Assembly: GCF_003725775.1 (NCBI RefSeq)
Contig: NZ_RJSG01000002.1
Location: forward strand, 1,459,301-1,523,300
Reading direction: 5' to 3'
Origin: Nocardioides marmorisolisilvae
GTDB lineage: Bacteria; Actinomycetota; Actinomycetes; Propionibacteriales; Nocardioidaceae
DNA: 64,000 nucleotides
Made by a program: the position numbers and the translations under genes. Shown in pieces: positions 12,055-21,326 of this stretch. Positions within the stretch are counted from its first letter, which is position 1. Each line of letters opens with the position of its first letter. Below the pieces are notes generated by a model. It had not been told where the DNA came from. It ran no database searches and was given only the letters and a program-made list of their open reading frames with translations.

Positions 12055-13031
12055 CAGGATCCTTCGCTCGAGTGTCCGGGGAAGACGCCCTGGTCCGGGA
12101 AGACCAGCGGCGCAGCGTTGTTGATCGCGGTGGCGACCTCGCCGAACCCGACGGCGATCAGACGGACCTTGCCCTCGTACTCGGTGATGTCACCGGCGGC
12201 GAAGACCCGCGGCAGGTTGGTCCGGGTGGTGGTGTCGACCCGGATGTGCCGCTTGTCGAACTCCAGGCCCCAGTCCTTCATCGCGGTCAGGTCCGCGACG
12301 AACCCGAGCGCGGCGACCACGGCCTGGGCCGGCTTCACGACGATCTCGCCGTCGTCCTTGGTGATCTCGACCTTTTCGACATGACCGTCGCCGACCAGCG
12401 CGGTCACCTGCGCCTTGGTGATCACGTCGGTCGGTCCGGCGAGCACGGCGTCGACGGTGGCCTGGTGGGCGCGGAACTGGTCGCGCCGGTGCACCAGGGT
12501 GATCGAGTTCGCGATCCCGGTGAGCTGGTGGGCCCAGTCGAAGGCGCTGTCGCCACCGCCGACGATGACCACGTCCTTGCCGGTGTACTCCTCGAATGAG
12601 GGCACGAAGAAGACCAGGCCCTTGTTCTCCCAGCCGTCGCCGGCGGGCAACGGGCGCGGGGTGAACTTGCCGATGCCCGCGGTGATCACCACGACCTTGG
12701 CGACGACCTCGGAGCCGTCGTCCAAGCCCATCGTGACGGTCTCGTCCCCCAGGGTGAGCGCGTTGGCGGTCCGGTCCAGCAGGTACGTCGGGTTCGCGCT
12801 CGCGGCTTGCTCGACCAGCGCGTTGACCAGCTCACGGCCCTTGACGTTCGGGAAGCCCGCGACGTCCAGGATCGCCTTCTCGGGGTAGAGCGCCGAGACC
12901 TGGCCGCCGATCTCGGGCAGCGAGTCGACCAGCGTCACCGACATCCCGCGGAAGCCGGCGTAGTACGCCCCGAAGAGGCCCGCAGGCCCGGCACCGACGA
13001 TGAGGACATCCGTCTCGTGGGTCTGGGGCAC
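12054..13031 (-). CDS. Thioredoxin-reductase-like ferredoxin-NADP+ reductase
   Basis: A 325-residue flavoprotein with the FAD motif VGAGPAGLFGAYYAG near residue 12, the NADPH motif VGGGDSAFDWA in the middle and a C-terminal AAGDITEYEGKVRL segment. It lacks a CxxC disulfide, which marks the FNR branch of the thioredoxin-reductase fold (EC 1.18.1.2). It is the first gene of a five-gene operon (reductase, PPOx, ferredoxin, two SDRs). An exact KstR operator lies 22 bases before the start. The role is to pass electrons from NADPH to the FdxD-like ferredoxin for steroid hydroxylation. Confidence 0.9.
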   Translation of the reverse strand: MPQTHETDVLIVGAGPAGLFGAYYAGFRGMSVTLVDSLPEIGGQVSALYPEKAILDVAGFPNVKGRELVNALVEQAASANPTYLLDRTANALTLGDETVTMGLDDGSEVVAKVVVITAGIGKFTPRPLPAGDGWENKGLVFFVPSFEEYTGKDVVIVGGGDSAFDWAHQLTGIANSITLVHRRDQFRAHQATVDAVLAGPTDVITKAQVTALVGDGHVEKVEITKDDGEIVVKPAQAVVAALGFVADLTAMKDWGLEFDKRHIRVDTTTRTNLPRVFAAGDITEYEGKVRLIAVGFGEVATAINNAAPLVFPDQGVFPGHSSEGS

Positions 13032-13052
13032 CGCATCGTCCTTCCGGGAAAC

Positions 13053-13066
13053 TGGAACTTGTTCTA
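13053..13066. promoter_or_regulatory. KstR-type operator
   Basis: TGGAACTTGTTCTA matches all eight fixed positions of TNNAACNNGTTNNA. It lies in the 40-base gap between the end of the mce4 operon and the start of the ferredoxin reductase operon, so the reductase operon has its own regulated promoter. Confidence 0.8.
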
Positions 13067-13071
13067 ATTTA

Positions 13072-13827
13072 TCAGAACGGGGTCAGCTTGGACACGACCC
13101 AATCGCCATCCTTGCGCGTCATCTCCATCAGCACACGGTTCTGGTTCAGCTGCTGGTTCTTCGAGCCGGCCTTCGTGGTGATCGTGTTGACGAAGAGCAG
13201 CACCCGCGCAGAGCCCTTCTTGAGCGAGATCAGCGAGGTCGCCTCGACCGAGGCCTTCAACGTCAGCTTGGCGCTGGTGGCCTTCGGGCCGGCGTCCTTC
13301 ATCACCGCGGCGTACTTCGCGGCGAAGGACGGGGTCAGCACCTCGCGCGCGGCCTTCTCGTCCTCCGCCAGGGTCTTGTACCCGTAGGAGAGGACCGCCT
13401 TGGCGTTCGCGGCCGCCGCGCTCATCGCGGCGCTCCGGTACGTCGTCGAGGTCACCTGTCCGTTGCCGGCCGTCTGGAGGTCGTCCGTGCGGGCGCTCCA
13501 GACCAGCCCGGCGATCCCCAGCGCGAGCACCAGGCACACCGCGAGCAGGACCTGGGTCACCCGGTCCAGCACCGGGCCGTCCGGCTCGATCTCGAGGGTC
13601 GGCGCCGGCAGCAGCGTGATCGGTTCCGGTTCGGCCTCCGGAGCGGGCGGGTTCTCCCGGATGTCATGAGCGCTCCCGGCCGCGGGGAACGCTGCCGGAG
13701 CCTCGTTCTCGACCTCCGGGTCCACGGGCAGGTCGGAGTGGCAGTAGCGACACTTGACCGCCGCCGCGCGGATCACCTCGGCGCAGAACGGGCAGACCTT
13801 CTCGTCGGGTCCCAGCGTCTCGCTCAT
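13072..13827 (-). CDS. Mce-associated membrane protein with N-terminal zinc ribbon
   Basis: The 251-residue protein has three parts. Residues 12-32 carry CPFC and CRYC, a four-cysteine zinc ribbon of the UPF0547 kind. Next comes a Pro/Glu-rich linker and one membrane helix (about 90-110, LLAVCLVLALGIAGLVW). The extracytoplasmic part is typical of Mce-associated (Mas) proteins, ending RKDGDWVVSKL. Mas proteins stabilise Mce complexes. The zinc ribbon would face the cytoplasm, which is unusual for the family and suggests a regulatory or partner-binding role. It overlaps the preceding mas gene by four bases and is the last gene of the mce4 operon. Confidence 0.82.
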   Translation of the reverse strand: MSETLGPDEKVCPFCAEVIRAAAVKCRYCHSDLPVDPEVENEAPAAFPAAGSAHDIRENPPAPEAEPEPITLLPAPTLEIEPDGPVLDRVTQVLLAVCLVLALGIAGLVWSARTDDLQTAGNGQVTSTTYRSAAMSAAAANAKAVLSYGYKTLAEDEKAAREVLTPSFAAKYAAVMKDAGPKATSAKLTLKASVEATSLISLKKGSARVLLFVNTITTKAGSKNQQLNQNRVLMEMTRKDGDWVVSKLTPF

Positions 13828-14411
13828 GACACGAACTGCAGATCGTTGAGGAGCCAGCGTCCGCCGACCTTGGTGAAGTTGAGCTGGAAGCGGTAGTAGC
13901 GCTTGTCGTCGACCTTCTGGTGCTTGGCCTTCGCCTTCTGCATCGCCAGGTTGGTGACCGTGCTGTCGGCAGCGACGAAGACCACGGCCGCGTCGGCGTC
14001 CTGGTCGGTGATGCCGATGTACTTGATCGATCCGGAGGACACGGCCTGGCCCTGGCGCGCCGCGGCCGTCAGGTTCACGCTGGTGTCGCTGTACTGCTTC
14101 TTGAACGTGCCGGTCGACAGGTCGAGCACCTTCTTCACCCGCGGGTCCATGTCCCGGTAGTCCACGTCGAGGAACGCGAGCGTCGCCTTGCGGGCCGCCG
14201 CGGTGACAGCGTCCTCGCGATCCGCCGCGCGGGTCGCCTCGGCGCGACCGTGGTTCAGCGACTCGGGGTGCACGATGCGCAGGCCGGCGACGGTGAGGAA
14301 CGCGATCGCGAGCACACCGGTGAGCACGGCCACCACGAGCCGCGTGCTCACCGCGCCCAGCGCGGTGCGGCCGCGGTTCGGAGCCGCGGCTGACTGGTCC
14401 GTGTCTGTCAT
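13824..14411 (-). CDS. Mce-associated membrane protein (Mas)
   Basis: A 195-residue protein with a short cytoplasmic start, one membrane helix (about 24-46) and a C-terminal SnoaL/NTF2-like domain ending GGRWLLNDLQFVS, the usual pattern of Mce-associated proteins. The ATG at 14411 overlaps the mce4F stop (ATGA), and the stop overlaps the next mas gene in the same way. Its predicted job is structural support of the Mce4 importer at the membrane. Two mas genes end the mce4 operon in mycobacteria as well. Confidence 0.85.
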   Translation of the reverse strand: MTDTDQSAAAPNRGRTALGAVSTRLVVAVLTGVLAIAFLTVAGLRIVHPESLNHGRAEATRAADREDAVTAAARKATLAFLDVDYRDMDPRVKKVLDLSTGTFKKQYSDTSVNLTAAARQGQAVSSGSIKYIGITDQDADAAVVFVAADSTVTNLAMQKAKAKHQKVDDKRYYRFQLNFTKVGGRWLLNDLQFVS

Positions 14412-15643
14412 GGGTTCCCGTAGGTACCCAGCAGCATCGACTGCCAGGAGTTGTCGCCGAACACCGTGTGCCTCCCCATGGTCAGGTTCTCGTTCACCCG
14501 ACCTGTGCTCGCATCGTACGGGGCGACCCTGTTGGCGTTCCCGATGACACTCGAGGGCTGCGGCGCGTACTTCGAGCCGCGCATGTTGTACGGCGCACCG
14601 GACAGGCACTTGGCGTTGTACGTCGGGGTGTCGGCCAGGTCGGTCGCGGGACGCCAGTCCTTCGGCGGCAGGTAGCCGTCCGTGCAGGCGGGGACGTCGT
14701 AGTTGAGCTGCAGGTTGATGTGCCCGTACCCGTCCCCCGGCGTACCGGTGAAGCCCGAGGAGATGACTGCCGGGAAGGTGACCAGGGTCTGCTCGAGCGC
14801 GTTCAACCGGGCGGTGACCACCTGGTTGACGGTGACCAGGTTGCCGATGAAGGCCGGCAGCGTCGGCTGGAGCCCCTGGAGCAGCGAGTTGATCTCCTGC
14901 ACCGCCGGGGTCCCGCCCTGGATGATCGTGCGCAGGTCCTTGTCGGAGTCCTTGAGCGTGCCGGTCAGGTCGGCCAGGTTGGTCGCGATCGAGCGAATGT
15001 TGCCGGCGTTGGCCTGTTGGGTCGCCAACACCGTCCGACCGGACTCGAGCAGCTGGATGGTCTCGGCCTGGTTCGCCTTGGCGGCCGCGACCAGCTTCGA
15101 GCCCGAGTCGACCATCCGGCGCAGCGGGTCGGCGGTGCCGTCGAACATCGTGCCGAGCTCGGAGGTCACCGTGGCCAGGTCGGTCTGGTTGAGGGAGGAG
15201 ACCAGGCCGTTGATCTTGACCAGCAGGTCGTCGGTCGACTGCGGCAGGCTCGCGTCGGTGCCGTGGAACACCGTCGACGTCGTGGCGTACGGCCCGGACT
15301 TCGTCCTCGGCTCGAAGTCCAGGTACTGCTCCCCGACGGCCGAGAGGTTGTGCACGTAGAACGGCGAGCCCACCGGGATCTTGGTGCCCTCCTTGAGCGC
15401 AAGGGCGACCCGTACGCCGGAGGGAGTCACGTCCATGCCGGACACCTGGCCGACCTTCACCCCGCGGTAGGTCACCTCGCTGCCGACGAAGAGACCGCCT
15501 GAGGTCGGCAGGTCCGCGTGCACGCTCAGGCCCCGGCCGGTGACCTTGTCGACCAGCCCGAGGTAGTTGGCCGCCACGTAGACGATGCCGACCGCGCTGA
15601 GCACCAGGAAGGCGATCAGCCGGGTCTTGATGCCGCGGGTCAT
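14408..15643 (-). CDS. mce4F: Mce4F-type substrate-binding subunit
   Basis: A 411-residue MCE protein: N-terminal membrane helix (about 7-27), MCE domain (about 35-115, with GGLFVGSEVTYRGVKVGQV and AVGEQYLDFEP), a long helical segment (about 130-300) and a low-complexity end. GEQYLDFEP and the last position among six mce genes identify it as the F subunit. Six different Mce proteins form a tunnel that carries lipid from the outer envelope to the YrbE permease. Four-base ATGA overlaps with mce4E and with the mas gene show translational coupling. Confidence 0.88.
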   Translation of the reverse strand: MTRGIKTRLIAFLVLSAVGIVYVAANYLGLVDKVTGRGLSVHADLPTSGGLFVGSEVTYRGVKVGQVSGMDVTPSGVRVALALKEGTKIPVGSPFYVHNLSAVGEQYLDFEPRTKSGPYATTSTVFHGTDASLPQSTDDLLVKINGLVSSLNQTDLATVTSELGTMFDGTADPLRRMVDSGSKLVAAAKANQAETIQLLESGRTVLATQQANAGNIRSIATNLADLTGTLKDSDKDLRTIIQGGTPAVQEINSLLQGLQPTLPAFIGNLVTVNQVVTARLNALEQTLVTFPAVISSGFTGTPGDGYGHINLQLNYDVPACTDGYLPPKDWRPATDLADTPTYNAKCLSGAPYNMRGSKYAPQPSSVIGNANRVAPYDASTGRVNENLTMGRHTVFGDNSWQSMLLGTYGNP

Positions 15644-16938
15644 CCCCGACCACCTCCCAGCAGGCTCGCCAGACCGCCCAGCAGTCCGCCGGAGCCCGAG
15701 CCGGACTTCGGCTTCGAGCCCGAGGAGCTCGGGCCACCCAGGATGCCGTTGAGCAGCTTGCCGATCGCGTTGTTCTTGTTGCCGGTCGCACCGGGACCGG
15801 TGCCCGGGCACAGCGGGCTGGTCGGGAGCAGCGAGCACAGCTGGGTCAGCAGCGAGTCGTTCAGCGTCTTGCAGATCGCCGCGGCCGGGGTGGCCATGCA
15901 GATCTGGACCGGGTTCGGGATGTTCGAGCTGTCCCCCACCCCGCCGCTGCCGAGCAGCTTGGACAGGTCGAAGTCGACCGCGAAGAGGGCGTTCGCGTAG
16001 TCACCCTGGGCAAGGTCAGCTGCCTCCTTCGGGAACGGGAAGCTGGCCATCAGGCTCAGCCCCCGCGGCAGCGAGTTGCCAGCGTCCGCCAGCTCGCGCA
16101 GCGGCGGCGCGAGGTGTCGCAGCGTGGCGACGACGTCGTCCTTGCTGTTCTTGAGCACCTTGGTGCCGACCACGCCGAGCTTGTCGAGCTCGCGCAGCAT
16201 CTTCACCAGCGAGGCGTGCTGGCCGTTGAGCACCTTCAGCGCGGGACCGAGCGCGTCGATGGCCGCGCCGACCGCCTTGCTCTCCTTGTTCAGGGTGACC
16301 GCGAGGTGGTCGACGGCCTGCATCGCGTTGAGGATCGAGGCCTTCTGGTCGTCGAGCGCGCCGACCAGGCTGGTGATCTGGGTGAGCACGCCGCGGGCGT
16401 CGTCGGTGCGGCCGTTGAGCATCTTGTTGATCTCGACCGAGATGGTCCGCAGCTGCTGGACGCCGCCGCCGGAGAGCACGAAGGACAGCGCGCCGAGGAC
16501 CTCCTCGACCTCCGGGTTCCGGCCGGTCCGCGAGAGCGGGATGTTGTCGCCGTCGGCGAGCCGCCCGGTGGCGCCCTTCTCCGGCGGCAGCAGCGCGACG
16601 TACTTCTCACCGAGCAGGCTGGTCTGGCGGATCTCCGCGACGGTGTTGGCGGGCAGGTCGAGGTTCTTGCGGATCTTGAGGGTGACCTTCGCGTGCCAGC
16701 CCTCGCGATCGACCTGGTCGACCTGACCGACCGGGACGTCGTCGACCATCACCGCGGTCCGCGGGACCACGTTGAGCGCGTCGGTGAACTCGGCCGTCAC
16801 GGTGATCGCGTCACCGTTGCTGACCGCCTTGCCCCCGGGCAGCGGCAGGTCGTAGGCGCCGTCGAACCGGCAGGAGCTCAGCGCGAGCGCCAGTCCGAGA
16901 ACGGCAACGACGATGGTCAGGAACCTGCGGATGCTCAT
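15640..16938 (-). CDS. mce4E: Mce4E-type lipoprotein subunit
   Basis: A 432-residue MCE lipoprotein. The signal peptide ends in LALALSSC with the lipidated cysteine at residue 23. An MCE domain follows (about 40-120, DDVPVGQVDQV and SLLGEKYVAL), then helical repeats, and a Gly/Ser-rich tail ending GGLASLLGGGRG. Lipidation at the E position is the rule for Mce operons (LprN in mce4). It overlaps its neighbours on both sides by four bases. It anchors the Mce tunnel to the membrane and contributes one of six MCE subunits. Confidence 0.88.
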   Translation of the reverse strand: MSIRRFLTIVVAVLGLALALSSCRFDGAYDLPLPGGKAVSNGDAITVTAEFTDALNVVPRTAVMVDDVPVGQVDQVDREGWHAKVTLKIRKNLDLPANTVAEIRQTSLLGEKYVALLPPEKGATGRLADGDNIPLSRTGRNPEVEEVLGALSFVLSGGGVQQLRTISVEINKMLNGRTDDARGVLTQITSLVGALDDQKASILNAMQAVDHLAVTLNKESKAVGAAIDALGPALKVLNGQHASLVKMLRELDKLGVVGTKVLKNSKDDVVATLRHLAPPLRELADAGNSLPRGLSLMASFPFPKEAADLAQGDYANALFAVDFDLSKLLGSGGVGDSSNIPNPVQICMATPAAAICKTLNDSLLTQLCSLLPTSPLCPGTGPGATGNKNNAIGKLLNGILGGPSSSGSKPKSGSGSGGLLGGLASLLGGGRG

Positions 16939-18110
16939 TTGCTGCCTCCCAGGAGTCCCTGGAGGCCGTTCGACGGCGCACTCGCGGACACGTTGAAGCC
17001 CGGCAGCTGGATCCCGGCGCCGATGTCGGTGCCGTGCGCGGCCAGCGGGGCCAGCAGCTTCTCCAGCACCTGGCAGGCCAGCTGCGAGTTCTTCACACCG
17101 GCGTTGACGACCACGTCGCAGAGCACGTTGCCCAGGCTCTGTGCCGTCGGGCCGAACTGGACGCGCGACCCGATCGAGCCGGTCTTCACGTCGTACGCGA
17201 GCGTGAGGTTGCCCAGACCGAGCGGCGCGAGCTGGAGCGCGGTTGCGAGCGAGTCCTTCTCCTTGGCCAGCGCGCCGAGCGCGCCGGTCAGGTTCCGCAC
17301 GTTCGTGGTCAGCGCCTGCTTGTTGTCGTGCACGAAGGTCCGGACCGTGGTGACCACCCGGGCGAGCGACGCCAGCGCCTGGCGCAGGTCGTCGCGCTCC
17401 CCCGCGAGCTGCGAGGAGACGCCCGCCAGGTCGCCGATGAACTGCTGGACGAACGCGTCGTTGGTGGCGAGCACCTCGGTCAGCTGGGACAGCTGGCGCA
17501 CCGAGCTGAACAGCGCCCCGCTGTTGTCGCCGAAGGCCTGGATCGCCTGGGACATGCTCAGCAGCGTCTTGTTGGCCAGTGCGCCCTGCCCGCGCAGCGC
17601 GTTCGCCCCCGAGTGCAGCACCGAGGCGAGCGCGCCGTGGACGTTGGCGTCGTTCGGGCCGAGAGCCTCGGACAGGTTCGCGAGGCTCTTGTAGATCCGG
17701 TCGAGCTCCACCGGCGTACCGGTCTTGTCGAGCGGGATGTCGGCACCGGACTTCATCACCGCTCCCCCGGTGTACGCCGGGGCGAGCTGGACGAACCGGT
17801 CGGCGACCAAGGTCGGGGTCACGATCGCGGCCTTGGCGGACGCGGGCAGCTGGTAGTGGCTGTCGTAGGTCATCTCGACCCGGACGCTGTCGCCCTCGGG
17901 GACGACCGCGGTGACGGTGCCGATCCGAACGCCCATCAGGCGGACCTCGGAGCCCTTGTAGACGGCCACGGCTCGGGAGAAGTGCGCGGTCACCTTCTTG
18001 TCGTCGCTGCCGCCGACGAAGATCAGGAAGGTCGCCGCGACGAGCAGGACGGCCACCGTGACGGCCAGGACCTTCCCGCTCAGGCGGTCGAGGAGCGCGT
18101 TGGCATTCAC
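16935..18110 (-). CDS. mce4D: Mce4D-type substrate-binding subunit
   Basis: A 391-residue MCE protein with an N-terminal helix (about 12-32), an MCE domain (KGSEVRLMGVRIGTVTAVVPEGD and TLVADRFVQLAP) and a long coiled or helical part. A GTG at 18110 is chosen because its GTGA overlaps the mce4C stop, the pattern used through this operon. No lipobox is present, unlike the D subunit of the second mce operon in this window. It is one of six non-identical subunits of the Mce4 tunnel. Confidence 0.86.
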   Translation of the reverse strand: MNANALLDRLSGKVLAVTVAVLLVAATFLIFVGGSDDKKVTAHFSRAVAVYKGSEVRLMGVRIGTVTAVVPEGDSVRVEMTYDSHYQLPASAKAAIVTPTLVADRFVQLAPAYTGGAVMKSGADIPLDKTGTPVELDRIYKSLANLSEALGPNDANVHGALASVLHSGANALRGQGALANKTLLSMSQAIQAFGDNSGALFSSVRQLSQLTEVLATNDAFVQQFIGDLAGVSSQLAGERDDLRQALASLARVVTTVRTFVHDNKQALTTNVRNLTGALGALAKEKDSLATALQLAPLGLGNLTLAYDVKTGSIGSRVQFGPTAQSLGNVLCDVVVNAGVKNSQLACQVLEKLLAPLAAHGTDIGAGIQLPGFNVSASAPSNGLQGLLGGSK

Positions 18111-19105
18111 TGCGCACCTCCCGTCGACTCAGGCCGGGCACCCGGCTGGAACTCCCCGGAGACCAGGCCGACCAGGTTCGGCACGTAGGCGTCGAACCAC
18201 GGCCCCGTACCGATCACGTTGATCAGGATCGAGGCGTACGGCCCCAGGTTGTGGATCGTCTTCTGCAGCGAGGCCTCGCGCTTCCTCAGCAGCGTGGTGA
18301 CCTGGGTCAGGTCGGCCAGCACCGGCCCGATCTGCTTCTCGTTGTCCTTCACGATCCCGGACAGCGCCACCGAGAGCCGGCGCGCGTTGACCAGCAGCGT
18401 GTGGATGGCGTTCTTCCGCTCGCGGAGCTCGGTGAAGACCTGGTCACCCTGCTTCATCAGCGTGACGAGGTCGCCCTTGCGGTCGGCCAGCAGCTTGGTG
18501 ATCGAGTCCGCGTGCTTGAGCAGGGCCGCCAGGTCGTCGTCCCGGGACGCGATCGTCTGGGAGAGCCGCGAGATCCCGGTGAAGGACTCGTGCACCTGCG
18601 GCGCGGCGGCGTCGATGGTGCCGGAGAGGGTGTTCAGAGCCGCGGCGAGCTGCTGGGTGTTGAGCTTCTCGGTCGTCGTCGTCAGCTGGCTCAGCGTGGA
18701 GACGATGTCGTACGACGCGTGCGTGCGGCTGAGCGGGATCGTCGATCCGCCCTTCATCGTCCCGGTGCCGTCGGGCGTCAGGTTGAGGAACTTGCTGCCG
18801 AGCAGGTTGAGCACCTCCACGGATGCCTTGGTGCTGGTGCCGAACTTCGCCCCGTGCACGTCGAAGTTCACCGTCACGTGGTCGCCGTGGATGGTGATGC
18901 TGTTGACCCGGCCCACCCGGACCCCCGCGATCTGCACCATGTCGCCGCGGGACAGCCCGGAGGCGTCGGTGAAGTTCGCGTGGTACCCGGTACCGCGGAA
19001 GCCCGGGAACTTCTGCAGGTTGAAGGCGGCTGCCATCACGAGCAGCAGCACGATCAGGGAGACCGATCCGAGCCGCAGGATCGAGGAGCTGGAGTGGCGC
19101 GCCAT
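18107..19105 (-). CDS. mce4C: Mce4C-type substrate-binding subunit
   Basis: A 332-residue MCE protein with one N-terminal helix (about 10-30), an MCE domain containing GDMVQIAGVRVGRVNSI and LLGSKFLNLTPDG, and a helical C-terminal half. The ATG at 19105 forms TAATG with the mce4B stop and has GAGAGG upstream; a GTG three codons earlier is possible but less well placed. It forms the tunnel with the other Mce4 proteins. Confidence 0.87.
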   Translation of the reverse strand: MARHSSSSILRLGSVSLIVLLLVMAAAFNLQKFPGFRGTGYHANFTDASGLSRGDMVQIAGVRVGRVNSITIHGDHVTVNFDVHGAKFGTSTKASVEVLNLLGSKFLNLTPDGTGTMKGGSTIPLSRTHASYDIVSTLSQLTTTTEKLNTQQLAAALNTLSGTIDAAAPQVHESFTGISRLSQTIASRDDDLAALLKHADSITKLLADRKGDLVTLMKQGDQVFTELRERKNAIHTLLVNARRLSVALSGIVKDNEKQIGPVLADLTQVTTLLRKREASLQKTIHNLGPYASILINVIGTGPWFDAYVPNLVGLVSGEFQPGARPESTGGAQ

Positions 19106-20202
19106 TACGAGCACCTCTCCGCGGTGCTGTGGAACTGCAACGTCTTGGTCAGCTCGGCCGAGATCTGGTCGAGCAGCGGCTGGGTCAGGTTCGGGATGCC
19201 CAGCGTTGAGAGGTCGAGCTTCGGCAGCACGATCTTCCCGCTGAAGTCGCAGAGGTAGTAGTTGTACCAGGACCCGTAGGTGCCGATCCGGGCCTGCTTG
19301 CGGAACAGCTCGGGAAGCCGGTCGAGCGCCTCGTTGACGATCGCCTGGTTCTCCGGCTTGGCGAGGATCTTGGCGACCCGGCCGAGCTGCTTCACGTCCT
19401 CCTTGAGGTACGGACGGCCCTGGACCAGCAGGTCGGCGAGCTGCTGGGTGAGACTGCTGAAGTTGGTCAGCGAGGCGCCGATCGTCTTCCGGTCGTCGGA
19501 CAGGTTGCCCAGCCAGCCCTTCAGCTGGACGACCAGGTCGTCGAGCTGCTGGTGGTGGGCGTCGACCGTGCCGAGCATCTGGGAGAGGTTGGTGATCACG
19601 TCACCGATCAGCTCGTCCCGGTCGGCCAGGGTGTTGGTCAGCGACGCGGTCCGCGAGAGCAGCTGGCTGATGGTGCCGCCCTCGCCCTGGAGGACCTTCA
19701 CCAGGTTCATCGAGAGGTCGTTGATCTGCTCGGGGTCCAGGGCGCTGAACAGCGGCTGGAACCCGTTGAAGAGCGCGGTCAGGTCCAGCGCCGGCGTCGT
19801 CTGGTCCATCGGGATGGTGCCGCCCTTGGCCAGGCGCGGCGCTCCCGGGTCGCCCTGCGAGATCGACATGTACCGGTCGCCGACCAGGTTGAGGAACCGG
19901 ATGTCGGCGTGGCTCTTGGTGGTGAGCGGCACGTCGGACTTCACCGCGAACGTGACCATGGCCCGGCTGCGGTCGTAGATCTTCACGTTCTTGACCGAGC
20001 CGACCGTGACGCCGGCGATCCGGACGTCGTCGCCCTTGCTGATCAGGCTGGCGCTCTTGAAAACCGCCTTGTACTGGGTCGTCGACCCGAAGCCGAAGTG
20101 ACCCATGATCATCGCGAGCATCGTCGTGACGACGATCGAGACCAGGGTGAAGATCCCGAGCTTGACCGCGGCGACGGTGGTCGCGGTGTTCCGGGCGCTC
20201 AT
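19105..20202 (-). CDS. mce4B: Mce4B-type substrate-binding subunit
   Basis: A 365-residue MCE protein: N-terminal helix (about 12-35), MCE domain (GDDVRIAGVTVGSVKNV and NLVGDRYMSISQG), then the segment LTALFNGFQPLFSALDPEQIN that recurs in B subunits. The ATG at 20202 overlaps the mce4A stop by ATGA; upstream in-frame residues are mce4A shadow. Two cysteines occur near the C-terminus (YLCDF and ERCS), and Mce C-terminal ends often carry such a pair. Confidence 0.87.
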   Translation of the reverse strand: MSARNTATTVAAVKLGIFTLVSIVVTTMLAMIMGHFGFGSTTQYKAVFKSASLISKGDDVRIAGVTVGSVKNVKIYDRSRAMVTFAVKSDVPLTTKSHADIRFLNLVGDRYMSISQGDPGAPRLAKGGTIPMDQTTPALDLTALFNGFQPLFSALDPEQINDLSMNLVKVLQGEGGTISQLLSRTASLTNTLADRDELIGDVITNLSQMLGTVDAHHQQLDDLVVQLKGWLGNLSDDRKTIGASLTNFSSLTQQLADLLVQGRPYLKEDVKQLGRVAKILAKPENQAIVNEALDRLPELFRKQARIGTYGSWYNYYLCDFSGKIVLPKLDLSTLGIPNLTQPLLDQISAELTKTLQFHSTAERCS

Positions 20203-21320
20203 CGGAGGTCCTCCGAGTTGCTTCCGTCGGGCAGCTTCACGTTGCCGGCGGGCACGGGCGGGTTCGGCAGGCCGAGGCACCACGGGCCGTGGCCGGTGCC
20301 GGCGTACTGGGGAGCGTCGGCCGCCGTGTACGCCGGTCGCTGGATCGCGTCGAACGACATCTTCTGGCGCACCCGGTTGCCGCGGAAGATCTGGGCGAGG
20401 CGGCCGGTGTACCTGTCGATGCCCTGGAACAGGCAGGTGTACTCCGGCGAGTAGGTGTCCAGCAGCGTCACCAGCGGGCGGGCCAGGTGCGACTCGGTGA
20501 CGATGGCGTCGCCGTTGGTGTCCAGGATGTTGGTCCCGGTGATGGCGAGCTGGGTGGTCGCCGTGATGAAGCCCTTCAGGTCGTCCTTCGTGTCGACCAG
20601 GGTGCGCGCCGTCGTGGTCGCGTTGGTGAGCAGCCTGACGATGTCGGGCGCGGCAAGGGAGTACGTCTTGCTCACGCTGGCCAGCAGCTCGAGGTCCTTG
20701 CGCACGGTCGGCAGGTGCACGTTCACCGCGGCGAGGTAGGTGTTCAGGTCGCTGATCGTCTGGCCGAGCTTCTCGCCACGGCCCTCGAGCGCGGTCGACA
20801 GCGCGTAGAGCGTGGTGTTCAGGTCGGCGGGCCGGATGGAGCGCAGCAGCGGGAACAGCGTCGCGAGGATCTGCTGGAGCTCGACGTTCGTGGTCACCCG
20901 CGAGGCCGGGATGACCGAGCCGTTGTGGAGGGTCGATCCGGACGGTTCCTTCGGGTCGATCAGCGCCACGTACTTCTGGCCGAACAGCGTGGTCGGGCGG
21001 ATCTCCACCGAGACGTTGCTCGGGATCTTCTTGGCCTGGCTCGGCTTCAGGCCGATCTTGATGACGGCTTCCTTGCCGTCCTGCTTGATCGAGCGGACCT
21101 GGCCGATCAGCACGCCGTGCAGCCGGACGTCCCCGAACTTCGACAGCTGCAGACCGGCGCGGTCCGCCTTGACGGTCACGGTCGTCACCGGCGTGAAGAC
21201 CTTCTGGTAGATCGCGATCGACAGGCCGATGAGCACCACGACCGCGGTCATGTACGCGATGCCGGCGACCAGCAGCCGACGGTGCTCGGCCGGGGTGTCG
21301 TGCTCGATGTTCACCAACAT
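20199..21320 (-). CDS. mce4A: Mce4A-type substrate-binding subunit
   Basis: A 373-residue MCE protein with an N-terminal helix (about 18-40), an MCE domain (GDVRLHGVLIGQVRSI and LFGQKYVALIDP), a helical segment and a Pro-rich end. LFGQKYVAL is typical of A subunits. It lies six bases after yrbE4B. In mycobacteria Mce4A is needed for cholesterol import. The ribosome binding site before the ATG at 21320 is weak, so reinitiation after yrbE4B is likely. Confidence 0.88.
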   Translation of the reverse strand: MLVNIEHDTPAEHRRLLVAGIAYMTAVVVLIGLSIAIYQKVFTPVTTVTVKADRAGLQLSKFGDVRLHGVLIGQVRSIKQDGKEAVIKIGLKPSQAKKIPSNVSVEIRPTTLFGQKYVALIDPKEPSGSTLHNGSVIPASRVTTNVELQQILATLFPLLRSIRPADLNTTLYALSTALEGRGEKLGQTISDLNTYLAAVNVHLPTVRKDLELLASVSKTYSLAAPDIVRLLTNATTTARTLVDTKDDLKGFITATTQLAITGTNILDTNGDAIVTESHLARPLVTLLDTYSPEYTCLFQGIDRYTGRLAQIFRGNRVRQKMSFDAIQRPAYTAADAPQYAGTGHGPWCLGLPNPPVPAGNVKLPDGSNSEDLR

Positions 21321-21326
21321 GCCCGG

